DNA of 62,757 bases from Priestia aryabhattai (GCF_023715685.1 NZ_JAMBOQ010000010.1:1-62757), one strand, 5' to 3'. Counted from the first letter of the stretch, positions 33,614 through 42,403 are shown. The notes: generated from the sequence alone by a model not told the origin. Program-made: numbers and translations.

Positions 33614-35065
33614 TTACTTAACTAAATCTAGGGCTTTATTAAGGTCTAATCGACCATATCCAAATTGAAGATCTTTTCCTTTAGCTCCTAGATCAACTGA
33701 ACTTTTTCTTAAAATCTTCTCTATTTTATTTGTAGACAATTCACGATAGCCTTTCTCCTTACTTTCTGCTAACAATACCCCAATCGCTCCGGATACTTTT
33801 GGAGCTGCTAAGCTTGTTCCTGCACTTAGGGTGTAACCTTCAGGCAGATTTAAAACTTGACTAATATAGGGCTGGGGTAAACTAGTAGGATAGGTTACTA
33901 AAACTAACTCTGACGGATCAATACCATTTGTTTCCCATTCCTCACCGTAATCTCCTCCCGGAGCAGCTAAAGTAATACCCCCATAGTTAGAATACGAACT
34001 CAACTTATCATTTTTGTTAGTTGCAGAAACATTTATTAGATAGTTAGAAGCGCTACCAGGTAGATGTATTTGCTTATCTCCTTCTAACCCCATTTGTTTT
34101 GCTAAATTTGAAGGATTGCTAGTCTCATAACCTTCATTCCCTGCACTAGCCACAATAATTGATCCTTTTTTATGAGCATACTTCAATGCTCTCGAGTAAC
34201 CTTCAACTATTGCTGAATCTTCCTCTTTATTCAACGATTTATAGGTTCCTAAACTCAAATTAATAATATCTACGTTGTCGTTAGCAGCTGCAATAATAGC
34301 TTGAATTACCCAAGCTGATTCTGCCCCATCAACCCAGTTATCCATTACTTTGTATGGAATAATTCCTAAGTGAGGACCAACCCCTAACATTTTACCATTA
34401 GCAGCTATTGATCCAGCAGTCATTGTTCCATGGCCCATATGATCCTCTGTATTATCAACGTTAGGCACAAAAGATCTACCTTTTGATAAAATGTTGTTCT
34501 TTAAATCTGGATGGTTAAAATCTATGCCACTATCTACAAGGGCAATTTTAATATCATGATTTCCAGATTGTTTTGCATAACTTTTTCCTTGTTCTGTAAT
34601 TTTATCTGTATCCCAGCCAAGAATTTTCGATAATTCCCCATCTTGTATGTCATTCGTTAGACTATTTTTGAAGATTGAGGTTTTTTTATTACTAGAATTA
34701 AAGCTTGTCTTTAAAATGTCATCTTTTTTTAATTTTACATTTTGGGGTAAATACAACTTATTTTCCTTGCTAATGTATTCAATTTTATCATGGAGGCTTT
34801 TTCTTAATTCCTGTATTGCTTGATTTTGCATGTCGCCATTTGTTTTTTCAAGTTTAATAGTTCCTATTTCAGACATGGATGTTGTCTTTAAGTTTGAATA
34901 TTTGTTGTGCAAAATGTTTTTAGCTTCATTTGGAATTTGATTATCTTTAAACACTATTAAATATGCACTATCATCTTTTGCAAATGTATAATTAGAAAAG
35001 GAAGTTATGCTAAGTGCTACTACTATAAAAGCTACTGCTAACACCTTAAATACTAATTTTTTCAT
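33614..35065 (-). CDS. lanP: Secreted subtilisin-like lanthipeptide leader protease LanP
   Basis: S8 protease of 483 residues. A signal peptide (about 30 residues, VLAVAFIVVALSITSFSNYT) and an I9-like propeptide (AYLIVFKDNQIPNEAK) precede the catalytic domain. The active Asp is in IALVDSGIDFNHPDL, His in DHMGHGTMTAGSIA, the oxyanion Asn in VASAGNEGY, and Ser in SAGTSLAAPKVSGAI. By analogy with LicP of lichenicidin, it should remove the xDVQPE hexapeptide left after LanT cleavage, cutting after Glu outside the cell. It overlaps lanT by 20 bp. Confidence 0.92.
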   Translation of the reverse strand: MKKLVFKVLAVAFIVVALSITSFSNYTFAKDDSAYLIVFKDNQIPNEAKNILHNKYSNLKTTSMSEIGTIKLEKTNGDMQNQAIQELRKSLHDKIEYISKENKLYLPQNVKLKKDDILKTSFNSSNKKTSIFKNSLTNDIQDGELSKILGWDTDKITEQGKSYAKQSGNHDIKIALVDSGIDFNHPDLKNNILSKGRSFVPNVDNTEDHMGHGTMTAGSIAANGKMLGVGPHLGIIPYKVMDNWVDGAESAWVIQAIIAAANDNVDIINLSLGTYKSLNKEEDSAIVEGYSRALKYAHKKGSIIVASAGNEGYETSNPSNLAKQMGLEGDKQIHLPGSASNYLINVSATNKNDKLSSYSNYGGITLAAPGGDYGEEWETNGIDPSELVLVTYPTSLPQPYISQVLNLPEGYTLSAGTSLAAPKVSGAIGVLLAESKEKGYRELSTNKIEKILRKSSVDLGAKGKDLQFGYGRLDLNKALDLVK

Positions 35066-37205
35066 TCATTTTCTCCTTCTCACCGTAGTATAAGCTATAG
35101 TAATATCCCATTTTATCTAGTAATTCTTCATGAGTACCTGATTCAATGATTTCTCCATCATGCATTACTAAAATACGATCAGCATTTATGACTGTAGAAA
35201 GTCTGTGGGCAATAATAATTTGAGTGCAATTTAATTTTTGTAAATTTTCTTGAATTCGAGCTTCTGATAAGTTGTCCAATGCAGAAGTTGCTTCATCCAA
35301 AATCAATAATTTTGGTTTTTTCATTAATGCTCTTGCTAAAAGCAAGCGCTGTCTCTGTCCACCTGAAAAATTGTTTCCACCTTCTGAAATCATTGTATAG
35401 TAGCCCATAGGTTGCTTAAGGATATCTTCATGAATATCAGCAGTCTTTGCTATTTCTATAATATTATCTAAAGATTTTTCTTCACTTAACAATTCAATAT
35501 TTTCCAATATACTTCCGTGAAATAACCTGGTTTCTTGAAGAACAGCTCCAATCCTTCTACGTATAGATTGGAGATTTAAATTTTTAATATCTTGTCCATC
35601 GTAAGTGAGGCTACCTTCTGTAGGCAGGTTTAAGCCAAGTAATAATTTGGCGAGAGAACTTTTTCCAGACCCTGAAGCTCCTACTATTGCAACTCTCTCA
35701 CCTGGTTTAATAGTAAGATCAATTGATGAAAGAACATTTTTTCCAAAATATTCATATTTAAAAGAAACATCTTTGAACTCTATATATCCCTTAAAATCTT
35801 TAATCTCTTCTGTGTTCGAATTTTCAGATTTAGTTTCAACTACGTCTTGGAGTCTCTGCATATAAGAACCTAGTAACAATAACTGAGAATAAGTTGTTCC
35901 CATAGACACAATGGGAACTATGAAAGAAGCTGCAAGTGAGTTAAAAGCTAAAAGTTCACCTAAGGATATCTCCCGACTTATTACCATGTTAATTCCAACC
36001 CATAATAGAAAAAGGGGAGTAATAAATTGAATACCTATGCCCAGTGACTCTAAGCTGGATGTTATAAAACTTTGTTTTTGCGATATCTTGAGGTGTTGTT
36101 TAAATAATTGAAACCAAGTTTTGAAAATTTTTTCCTCTGCTCCTAAGACTTTTACATCACATATTCCATAGATACTCTCCGTTAAATAACTTTGGGTTTT
36201 GGTTTGAATTAACAAGTTTTTATCAGAGAGATTCCTTATTATTCTTGTACTTAACAACATAGTGGTAACAATAAGTATACTTAGTCCTAGTACGATTAAT
36301 GTTAGTTGCCATTTGATATAGAACATCATAGCAGCATATCCAATAATTAAGATAGTATCAATTACCAAAGCAATAACTCTTGAAGATAATATTTGTCTAA
36401 TCAACGTATTAGAATTGGCACGGTATATAAGATCGCCACTTGTTCTAGTTTCAAAAAAAGAATATGGTAAATTAAATAACTTAGCTATGAAAGTTGACAT
36501 TAACGAAGAATCTATTAAAGTCTGAAGTCTAGCAATCATATAACCTCTAGCAATAGAAAATAATTGATAAAAGAGATATATAATTAACACCATAACACCA
36601 ATTAAATTTATATAGTTTGTTTGTTCTTTTAAGATAACGCTATCAGTGATCCACTGAGTAATTTTGGGAATAACCATTCCAAAACCTTGCAAGATAAAAG
36701 ATGCTAACAGTACAGTGAATAAAACTTTTTTTTGCTTTATTATATGGCTCCACAAAAAGTTTGTTTTAGATTGTTTTTTTCTCTTTATAAAGTCTTTGGA
36801 TAATGTGAAGGTTAAAATATAACCAGAGTATTTTTCATAAAACTCTTTATCAGTGATAGATCTTTTACCATGAGCAGGGTCAATAATAGTAAACTTTTTA
36901 TTGTTTTTGTTAATTTTTTCTAATATTATATAGTGCTTGCTTTCCCAAAAAACCACAATTGGAGAATCAATCATGGAACGTTCTACTTTTTCAGCTTTAA
37001 ACACCTTTCCATTGACTTTATAAAAGTTGCTTATTTCAATTAAGTTATGTAAAGAAGTACCCTTTTTAGATGCTCCAAATTGATCGCGAATTTCTGCAAG
37101 ACTAATTTGATAACTATGATAATTTAATATCATAGCTATACATGCTAATCCACATTCACTATGCTCCATTTGTTCAATGTATGGAGTTTTTTTCTTGCTG
37201 AACAA
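35046..37205 (-). CDS. lanT: LanT peptidase-containing ABC exporter
   Basis: Protein of 719 residues in three parts. A C39 peptidase has its active Cys in EQMEHSECGLACIAM, His in SKHYIILEK and Asp in IIDPAHGK. Six membrane segments follow (residues 160-440). The ATPase has Walker A VAIVGASGSGKSSLAK, signature FSGGQRQRLLLARAL, Walker B LLILDEATSALD, and IIAHRLSTV. It should cut precursor leaders after Gly-Gly and export the peptides. I chose TTG 37205 with GGAGGTGG upstream; ATG 37220 lies in that ribosome binding site. It overlaps the luxR-type gene and lanP, forming one operon. Confidence 0.93.
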   Translation of the reverse strand: MFSKKKTPYIEQMEHSECGLACIAMILNYHSYQISLAEIRDQFGASKKGTSLHNLIEISNFYKVNGKVFKAEKVERSMIDSPIVVFWESKHYIILEKINKNNKKFTIIDPAHGKRSITDKEFYEKYSGYILTFTLSKDFIKRKKQSKTNFLWSHIIKQKKVLFTVLLASFILQGFGMVIPKITQWITDSVILKEQTNYINLIGVMVLIIYLFYQLFSIARGYMIARLQTLIDSSLMSTFIAKLFNLPYSFFETRTSGDLIYRANSNTLIRQILSSRVIALVIDTILIIGYAAMMFYIKWQLTLIVLGLSILIVTTMLLSTRIIRNLSDKNLLIQTKTQSYLTESIYGICDVKVLGAEEKIFKTWFQLFKQHLKISQKQSFITSSLESLGIGIQFITPLFLLWVGINMVISREISLGELLAFNSLAASFIVPIVSMGTTYSQLLLLGSYMQRLQDVVETKSENSNTEEIKDFKGYIEFKDVSFKYEYFGKNVLSSIDLTIKPGERVAIVGASGSGKSSLAKLLLGLNLPTEGSLTYDGQDIKNLNLQSIRRRIGAVLQETRLFHGSILENIELLSEEKSLDNIIEIAKTADIHEDILKQPMGYYTMISEGGNNFSGGQRQRLLLARALMKKPKLLILDEATSALDNLSEARIQENLQKLNCTQIIIAHRLSTVINADRILVMHDGEIIESGTHEELLDKMGYYYSLYYGEKEKMNEKISI

Positions 37206-37437
37206 TCCTACCACCTCCATCCCTTACAACTTCGTTTATACTTAGCCACCCAAAATGATAAACCAGTATCCCTATACTCACTCGAGAATTTAATTTATAT
37301 TTTGTCTTGATATTTAAAATTATTTCTCCTACTCTTCTCCTGCTAATAAACAGCGCCTCTGATATTTCATGATCTTTATAACCTTTAGCAATAAGTATAG
37401 AAATTTCCTTCTCTCGTTTACTTAACAGTATCTTCAT
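37174..37437 (-). CDS. Stand-alone LuxR/GerE-type HTH regulator
   Basis: Protein of 87 residues, almost only the LuxR C-terminal HTH: LSKREKEISILIAKGYKDHE, ISEALFISRRRVGEIILNIK, TKYKLNSRVSIGILVYHFG. It has no receiver or ligand domain, as in GerE. ATG 37437 has GGGAGA 8 bases upstream. First gene of the operon with lanT and lanP, overlapping lanT by about 30 bases. A Fur-like box lies 50 bp before it. Likely a local regulator of the lanthipeptide genes. Confidence 0.82.
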   Translation of the reverse strand: MKILLSKREKEISILIAKGYKDHEISEALFISRRRVGEIILNIKTKYKLNSRVSIGILVYHFGWLSINEVVRDGGGRIVQQEKNSIH

Positions 37438-37485
37438 TATATTTTCTCCCATCTAAATCTTAATATTTAAGCTTGTTAAATTAGA

Positions 37486-37504
37486 TATAATGACAATCAT
37501 TATC
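37486..37504. promoter_or_regulatory. Fur-box-like operator before the luxR-lanT-lanP operon
   Basis: TATAATGACAATCATTATC matches the 19-bp Fur consensus GATAATGATAATCATTATC at 17 positions. It lies 49 bases upstream of ATG 37437, where it would cover the promoter. A weaker similar element, GATAATGAATCATTTC, is at 37566-37581 in the same divergent region. Confidence 0.6.
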
Positions 37505-37758
37505 TTTTAAGCGCTATTTATATGACTTTTATGGGTTGGAAAAGTCATTATCACATCCTTTCATGGATAATGAATCATTTCTTTTTGTCTATATTTTTAC
37601 AATAAAATACATTTTCGGGTTTAATTCGACTTGAATAGTTAGAATTCTATCATCATATTATCCTAAATTCATCTTTTTTTACATTTTTTATACTTTTTTT
37701 ACAAAAATACGCCATTTTGCGAAGTTATATCCTTTTTATTTTTTTTGTAGAATCTAAC

Positions 37759-37773
37759 TGTAAATAGTTTACA
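37759..37773. promoter_or_regulatory. Palindromic operator at the lanA1 promoter
   Basis: TGTAAATAGTTTACA, a perfect inverted repeat, directly after a possible -10 TAGAAT (37748-37753; -35 TTATAT 17 bases before). The same box appears as ATAAATAGTTTACA before the XRE gene at 42520. Confidence 0.65.
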
Positions 37774-37792
37774 TAGATAAGAGGTGAGTATT

Positions 37793-37978
37793 TTGAATCG
37801 CAATCAAATAGTTGAGGAATTAAAGATGAACCATCCTGCTGGCACAGCTATGGTGGAAGTATCTGAAGAAGAACTAACTCGCGTGTATGGCGGCAGTGAT
37901 GTTCAACCTGAAACTAATACGGTTATTACACCATTAACAATTCTTACCTTGTATGTACCATCTAAATTAAATTGTTAA
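37793..37978 (+). CDS. lanA1: Lanthipeptide precursor 1, divergent core
   Basis: Precursor of 61 residues. The leader is MNRNQIVEELKMNHPAGTAM ... EEELTRVYGG, then SDVQPE. The 21-residue core begins TNTVITPLT and ends YVPSKLNC. It keeps the C-terminal S-x3-C ring pair (S17, C21) of its siblings but has Ile instead of Cys at core position 5, so the N-terminal ring cannot form. Six Thr could be dehydrated instead. Start is TTG 37793 with GAGGTGA upstream, chosen by homology with precursors 2-6; the GTG at 37784 is in the ribosome binding site. Confidence 0.9.
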   Translation: MNRNQIVEELKMNHPAGTAMVEVSEEELTRVYGGSDVQPETNTVITPLTILTLYVPSKLNC

Positions 37979-38045
37979 AAAATTCAAATCAATTCAATTT
38001 AGACCTTAAAAACTATTTCCAATGATAAAAGGGGAGGAACTTTAA

Positions 38046-38231
38046 ATGAATCGCAATCAAGTAATTGAAGAATTAAAGATGAATCATCCTGCTGGCACAG
38101 CTATGGTAGAAGTATCTGAAGAAGAACTAACTCGTGTGTATGGCGGCGGTGACGTTCAACCTGAAACTAGCCCTCTTTGCGTAGCTGGAGGCATTATTAT
38201 TGGGATTAAAATCTCTAAAGCAGTTTGTTAA
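38046..38231 (+). CDS. lanA2: Lanthipeptide precursor 2
   Basis: Precursor of 61 residues with the shared class II leader, ending RVYGG then GDVQPE. The core begins TSPLCVAGG and ends IKISKAVC (C5, S17, C21). GGGGAGGAAC precedes the ATG. LanM should form a ring from Thr1 or Ser2 to Cys5 and another from Ser17 to Cys21. Confidence 0.93.
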   Translation: MNRNQVIEELKMNHPAGTAMVEVSEEELTRVYGGGDVQPETSPLCVAGGIIIGIKISKAVC

Positions 38232-38257
38232 TTTTAAAATAAAAGGAGGAACTTTAA

Positions 38258-38446
38258 ATGAATCGCAATCAAGTAATTGAAGAATTAAAGATGAATCATC
38301 CTGCTGGTACAGCTATGGTAGAAGTATCTGAAGAAGAACTAACTCGCGTATACGGCGGCGGTGACGTTCAACCTGAAACTACTACTGCTTGTTTATATAC
38401 GGGTGGAGTAGTAATTGGGGTTACACTTTCACTTTGGAAATGTTAG
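38258..38446 (+). CDS. lanA3: Lanthipeptide precursor 3
   Basis: Precursor of 62 residues with the shared leader ending YGG-GDVQPE. The 22-residue core begins TTTACLYTGG and ends TLSLWKC (C5, S18, C22). Its C-terminal ring residues (S-L-W-K-C) differ most from the siblings. AAAGGAGGAAC precedes the ATG. Confidence 0.93.
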   Translation: MNRNQVIEELKMNHPAGTAMVEVSEEELTRVYGGGDVQPETTTACLYTGGVVIGVTLSLWKC

Positions 38447-38480
38447 AGGTCTATTGTAATTAAAGAAAGATGGTCTTTAA

Positions 38481-38666
38481 ATGAGCCGCGATCAAGTAAT
38501 TGAGGAATCAAAGATGAACCATCCTGCTGGCACAGCTATGGTAGAAGTATCTGAAGAAGAACTAACTCGTGTGTATGACGGCGGTGACGTTCAACCTGAA
38601 ACTAGCCCTCTTTGTGTAACTGCAGGATTAATTGGCGGTTATTATCTTTCTAAAGCAATTTGTTAA
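38481..38666 (+). CDS. lanA4: Lanthipeptide precursor 4, with damaged leader and weak translation signal
   Basis: Core (TSPLCVTAGL ... YYLSKAIC) is identical to that of precursor 5. The leader differs: MSRDQ for MNRNQ, ESKMNH for ELKMNH, and RVYDG in place of RVYGG, so the -2 Gly of the LanT site is Asp. The ribosome binding site is also lost: AAAGATGGTC instead of AAAGGAGGAAC. It is probably a decaying duplicate. Confidence 0.88.
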   Translation: MSRDQVIEESKMNHPAGTAMVEVSEEELTRVYDGGDVQPETSPLCVTAGLIGGYYLSKAIC

Positions 38667-38692
38667 TTTTAAGATAAAAGGAGGAATTTTAA

Positions 38693-38878
38693 ATGAATCG
38701 CAATCAAGTAATTGAGGAATTAAAGATGAACCATCCTGCTGGCACAGCTATGGTAGAAGTATCTGAAGAAGAACTAGCTCGCGTGTATGGCGGCGGTGAC
38801 GTTCAACCTGAAACTAGCCCTCTTTGTGTAACTGCAGGATTAATTGGCGGTTATTATCTTTCTAAAGCAATTTGTTAA
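38693..38878 (+). CDS. lanA5: Lanthipeptide precursor 5
   Basis: Precursor of 61 residues with intact leader (EEELARVYGG, GDVQPE) and AAAGGAGGAAT before ATG. The 21-residue core begins TSPLCVTAGL and ends YYLSKAIC. It duplicates the core of precursor 4, in a tandem unit of 212 bp. Confidence 0.93.
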   Translation: MNRNQVIEELKMNHPAGTAMVEVSEEELARVYGGGDVQPETSPLCVTAGLIGGYYLSKAIC

Positions 38879-38904
38879 TTTTAAAATAAAAGGAGGAATT
38901 TTAA

Positions 38905-39093
38905 ATGAATCGCAATCAAGTAATTGAGGAATTAAAGATGAACCATCCTGCTGGCACAGCTATGGTAGAAGTATCTGAAGAAGAACTAGCTCGCGTGTAT
39001 GGCGGCGGCGACGTTCAACCTGAGACTACTCCTGCTTGTGCTATTGGCGGAGGCATTACTCTGGGAATTGCACTTTCAAAGTTGCTTTGCTAA
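38905..39093 (+). CDS. lanA6: Lanthipeptide precursor 6
   Basis: Precursor of 62 residues with the shared leader and GG-GDVQPE. The 22-residue core begins TTPACAIGGG and ends IALSKLLC (C5, S18, C22). It is the last of the array, before the attenuator hairpin and lanM. Confidence 0.93.
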   Translation: MNRNQVIEELKMNHPAGTAMVEVSEEELARVYGGGDVQPETTPACAIGGGITLGIALSKLLC

Positions 39094-39114
39094 TTATACT
39101 TTTCAATTAAGATT

Positions 39115-39154
39115 AGATGAAAGCATAAGAAATTTATTTCTTATGCTTTCATCT
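39115..39154 (+). terminator. Attenuator hairpin between precursors and lanM
   Basis: AGATGAAAGCATAAGAAA TTTA TTTCTTATGCTTTCATCT, perfect 18-bp stem without a following T run. Such hairpins in lanA-lanM gaps let some transcripts continue and also protect the precursor mRNA end. Confidence 0.75.
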
Positions 39155-39185
39155 TCTAAAAATTCAAAAAGGGGACTAGTTTATA

Positions 39186-42100
39186 ATGAACATTACTTAT
39201 CCAAATTCCAAGTCAATAAATGCCCAATACTTTTACAAAGCATTATCTGTAAAAGAACGCTATGATCTTTTCAAACAGACTAATTATGATTTGAATAAAA
39301 TACATATTACTGAAAAAGAAATTAACAATATATTAAAGAGTTGGAAAGCTAATAGTTTATTGAGTGATGAAAAACTAGAAGAAAAATTAAGTAGTTATGG
39401 ATTAACCTCTGATGAATTTTGCAAAGTACTGAAAGTATCTGATGATGATCAATGGATAAACAACATAGATAAAAAGTTTCGTCCTCAATGGATAAAATAT
39501 GTAGAACAGGCACTAGAATTAAATCGCCAATATCCAATTGAACCTTTTAAACAATTAGATATTAGTTTAGCATTTCGTCCTTTTTGTCTCTGGTTTAAAG
39601 AAAAACTGAGTAAATATTTAGGTATCCATTCAGATCTTAATAAAATGATAGTTCAAGAAGCATTATTAAGTTCACTTATACATAATTTAATTCAAGGTTT
39701 AAATAACATAGGCGCACGAACTATTGTATTAGAATTACATATAGCTAAAAAACTAAATGAACTAGAGGGAACAACACCTGAACAAAGGTATGAATCTTTC
39801 ATACATAAAAAATTATTACCAAGTCAATCGATTGAGTTTATTTACCAAGAGTACCCTGTTTTAGCTAGGGCTTTAATGACTAAAACAATGTATTACTATG
39901 ATGTCGTTATTGAATTTTTAAATCGATATCAAAAAGACTATGAAAAAATTAAAAATTCTTTTATTGAAGATACGATTCGTTTAACAAGCCTTTCAGCTGG
40001 GATAGGTGATTCTCATCAAAAAGGGCGAACTGTCATGAGGTTAAAATTTGAAAACGATAAAGAAATTATATATAAACCTAAGTCATTAGCCATTGTTAAA
40101 CATTTTAATAATTTATTAGAGTGGATGAACCAAAAAGGATTTACTTCGACCTTAAAAAGCTATAGATCAATTGACCAAGGAAGCTATACCTGGGAAGAGT
40201 GTATAATACCTGAAGAGTGTCAAACAAAAGAACAAGTTGAGAACTATTACAAAAGATTAGGTGGATATTTAGCTGTCATATATATTTTAAATGGCACTGA
40301 TTTTCATCATGAAAACGTAATGGCAAATGGTGAGTATCCCCTGTTAATTGATTTAGAAACACTCTTTCATCATGTTCCAGATTTAAAGATACCAGAAACA
40401 GCTGAGGTTAAGGCAAAATTAGAGGCAGTAAATTCAGTTTTAGGAACGGCCCTTTTACCAATGTTATTTTATAAAGCTGTTGATGGCCGAGGCGTTGATA
40501 TTAGTGGAGTAAGTGGTGAGAATCAGGAACTTCCTATTCCTCTACTACAGGTAGAAAATGACGGAAGTGATGAAATCAGATTTGTCCGTAAAACTGCAAT
40601 GACAGGATTACATACACAAAATGTTCCTAAGCTTCACAATAAATTGGCTCCTGCTGGAGACTTTGTAGAGCACATTGTCAAAGGTTTTAAAGAAGCAGCT
40701 AATATAATTATAGAAAATAAAGGTGATTTGCTTGTTGAACATGGTCCTCTAACTTCGTTTAAAGATGTAGAAATTAGGATTGTAAATCGTCCAACTCAAT
40801 ACTATGGTAATTTTTTATTAGAAGCCAATCATCCAAACTATATGAAAGATTGGTTAGATAAAGAAAAACTATTAGACCGATTATGGTTTACTGTTTTAGA
40901 TAGACGTCCTATTCCATACGAAATTGAGAGCCTAGCTGAAGGTGATATCCCTATGTTTGTAACTAAACCTAGTAGTTATGATTTAGTTTCAAGTAACGAT
41001 GATATAATATCAAACTACTATGAAAAAACTAGTTATGATGCATGTATTGAAAAGATACAAAACTTTTCTATAGAAGATATCAATAAACAGGTTAAATGGA
41101 TTGAAGCATCTCTAATTACAAATAATCCAAAACATGAAAAAATACAAGAGGCCTATAATGTAGGCAATTATATAAAAACATATAGAGAAAAGTTAGATAC
41201 AGAAAAGATGATAAATGAAGCTAAAAAAATTGGCGATAATCTAGAAAAAAGCGCTATCTATAGTAGTTATGGTGACGTTTCATGGATTGGATTAGAGACG
41301 AACTATTATGGTCAATGGCAAGTTTCTGCTTTAGATAAAGGTCTTTATAATGGTTTAAGTGGTATTGGATTATTTTTAGCCTATTTAGGTAAAGTTACAA
41401 ATGAACAAAAATACCATGATTTAGCTAAGAAAGTTGAAAGAAGTATTTTACTTGCTCCAGTGAATGACAAAAGTTTAATTAGTGCATTTTATGGGAAGGC
41501 ATCGAACCTTTATATGCTCTCTCACTTTAATAAGATATATGGAGAGAATCAAGAAAGAAAAGAGTATATAGAAAAAGTACTTTCTAATATTCAACTAAAT
41601 GTTAAGGAGGACAAACTCTTTGATTTATTAGGTGGAAGTGCTGGTACCATACAAATATTATTAAATCTATATGAACAAACACAAAATGAACAAGCTCTTC
41701 ATATAGCTATACTATGTGGCGAGCACTTAGTGGAAAATAAAGTTGTCACCCCTGAAGGCACTGGGTGGCCAAGTGTTACAGACCCAAAACCATTGGGAGG
41801 TTTTTCTCATGGTACAAGTGGCATAGCTTGGTCTTTATTAAGGTTATATCATTTTACAAACAATCAATCATTTTATGATATTGCAATTGACGCGATAAAA
41901 TATGATCAATCATTATTTGATGAAGATGCGCGTAATTGGAAAGATCTTAGATGTTCAGATTATAATTGTAATGAACATTCGGCAACATGGTGCCATGGCT
42001 CAGCTGGTATAGGCCTAAGTAGAATTATGTATTTACCATTTTTAAAAAAATCAGATATTATAGCAGATATTGAAACAGGAATTAAAACTACTTTAGAAAT

Positions 42101-42380
42101 GGGCATGGGAAAAAGTCACTCCCTGTGTCATGGAGATTTAGGTAACTCTGAACTACTCTTACAGGCTAGTCAAGCACTTAGTAGGCCTGACTTATATGAA
42201 TTAGCTCAATCTATTGGAATGAACGTAATAAATTACTATAAGGAACATGGTCAATATAAAACAGGAGTTAATGGCCACGTGGAATTGCCAGGTATGATGC
42301 TTGGACTTTCAGGTATAGGTTATCAATTATTACGATTAGCCACCCCAAAAGTGGTCCCATCGATATTGACACTTAATTAA
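39186..42380 (+). CDS. lanM: Class II lanthipeptide synthetase LanM
   Basis: Bifunctional enzyme of 1064 residues. The N-terminal dehydratase (DUF4135) has the kinase-like site: KPKSLAIVKHFNN, then GTDFHHENVMANGEYPLLID near residue 370, with catalytic Asp, His, Asn and Asp. The LanC-like cyclase has GGFSHGTSGIAWSLLRL, the zinc ligand Cys in ATWCHGSAGIGLSRI (about 936), and Cys-His in SLCHGDLGNSELL (about 981). It phosphorylates and dehydrates Ser/Thr of the precursor cores and closes thioether rings. AAGGGG precedes ATG 39186. One LanM serves all six precursors, so it must tolerate varied cores. Confidence 0.95.
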   Translation: MNITYPNSKSINAQYFYKALSVKERYDLFKQTNYDLNKIHITEKEINNILKSWKANSLLSDEKLEEKLSSYGLTSDEFCKVLKVSDDDQWINNIDKKFRPQWIKYVEQALELNRQYPIEPFKQLDISLAFRPFCLWFKEKLSKYLGIHSDLNKMIVQEALLSSLIHNLIQGLNNIGARTIVLELHIAKKLNELEGTTPEQRYESFIHKKLLPSQSIEFIYQEYPVLARALMTKTMYYYDVVIEFLNRYQKDYEKIKNSFIEDTIRLTSLSAGIGDSHQKGRTVMRLKFENDKEIIYKPKSLAIVKHFNNLLEWMNQKGFTSTLKSYRSIDQGSYTWEECIIPEECQTKEQVENYYKRLGGYLAVIYILNGTDFHHENVMANGEYPLLIDLETLFHHVPDLKIPETAEVKAKLEAVNSVLGTALLPMLFYKAVDGRGVDISGVSGENQELPIPLLQVENDGSDEIRFVRKTAMTGLHTQNVPKLHNKLAPAGDFVEHIVKGFKEAANIIIENKGDLLVEHGPLTSFKDVEIRIVNRPTQYYGNFLLEANHPNYMKDWLDKEKLLDRLWFTVLDRRPIPYEIESLAEGDIPMFVTKPSSYDLVSSNDDIISNYYEKTSYDACIEKIQNFSIEDINKQVKWIEASLITNNPKHEKIQEAYNVGNYIKTYREKLDTEKMINEAKKIGDNLEKSAIYSSYGDVSWIGLETNYYGQWQVSALDKGLYNGLSGIGLFLAYLGKVTNEQKYHDLAKKVERSILLAPVNDKSLISAFYGKASNLYMLSHFNKIYGENQERKEYIEKVLSNIQLNVKEDKLFDLLGGSAGTIQILLNLYEQTQNEQALHIAILCGEHLVENKVVTPEGTGWPSVTDPKPLGGFSHGTSGIAWSLLRLYHFTNNQSFYDIAIDAIKYDQSLFDEDARNWKDLRCSDYNCNEHSATWCHGSAGIGLSRIMYLPFLKKSDIIADIETGIKTTLEMGMGKSHSLCHGDLGNSELLLQASQALSRPDLYELAQSIGMNVINYYKEHGQYKTGVNGHVELPGMMLGLSGIGYQLLRLATPKVVPSILTLN

Positions 42381-42403
42381 CTATTCATTGGAATTATTAA
42401 GCG

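Noticed and set aside
38046..38905. Repeated units of 212 bp considered as a CRISPR or other repeat array
   Set aside because: The units are tandem precursor genes with coding structure, not short repeats with unique spacers.
38999..39265. 88-codon ORF overlapping precursor 6 and the start of lanM
   Set aside because: Out of frame with both; a shadow created by the repeat array.
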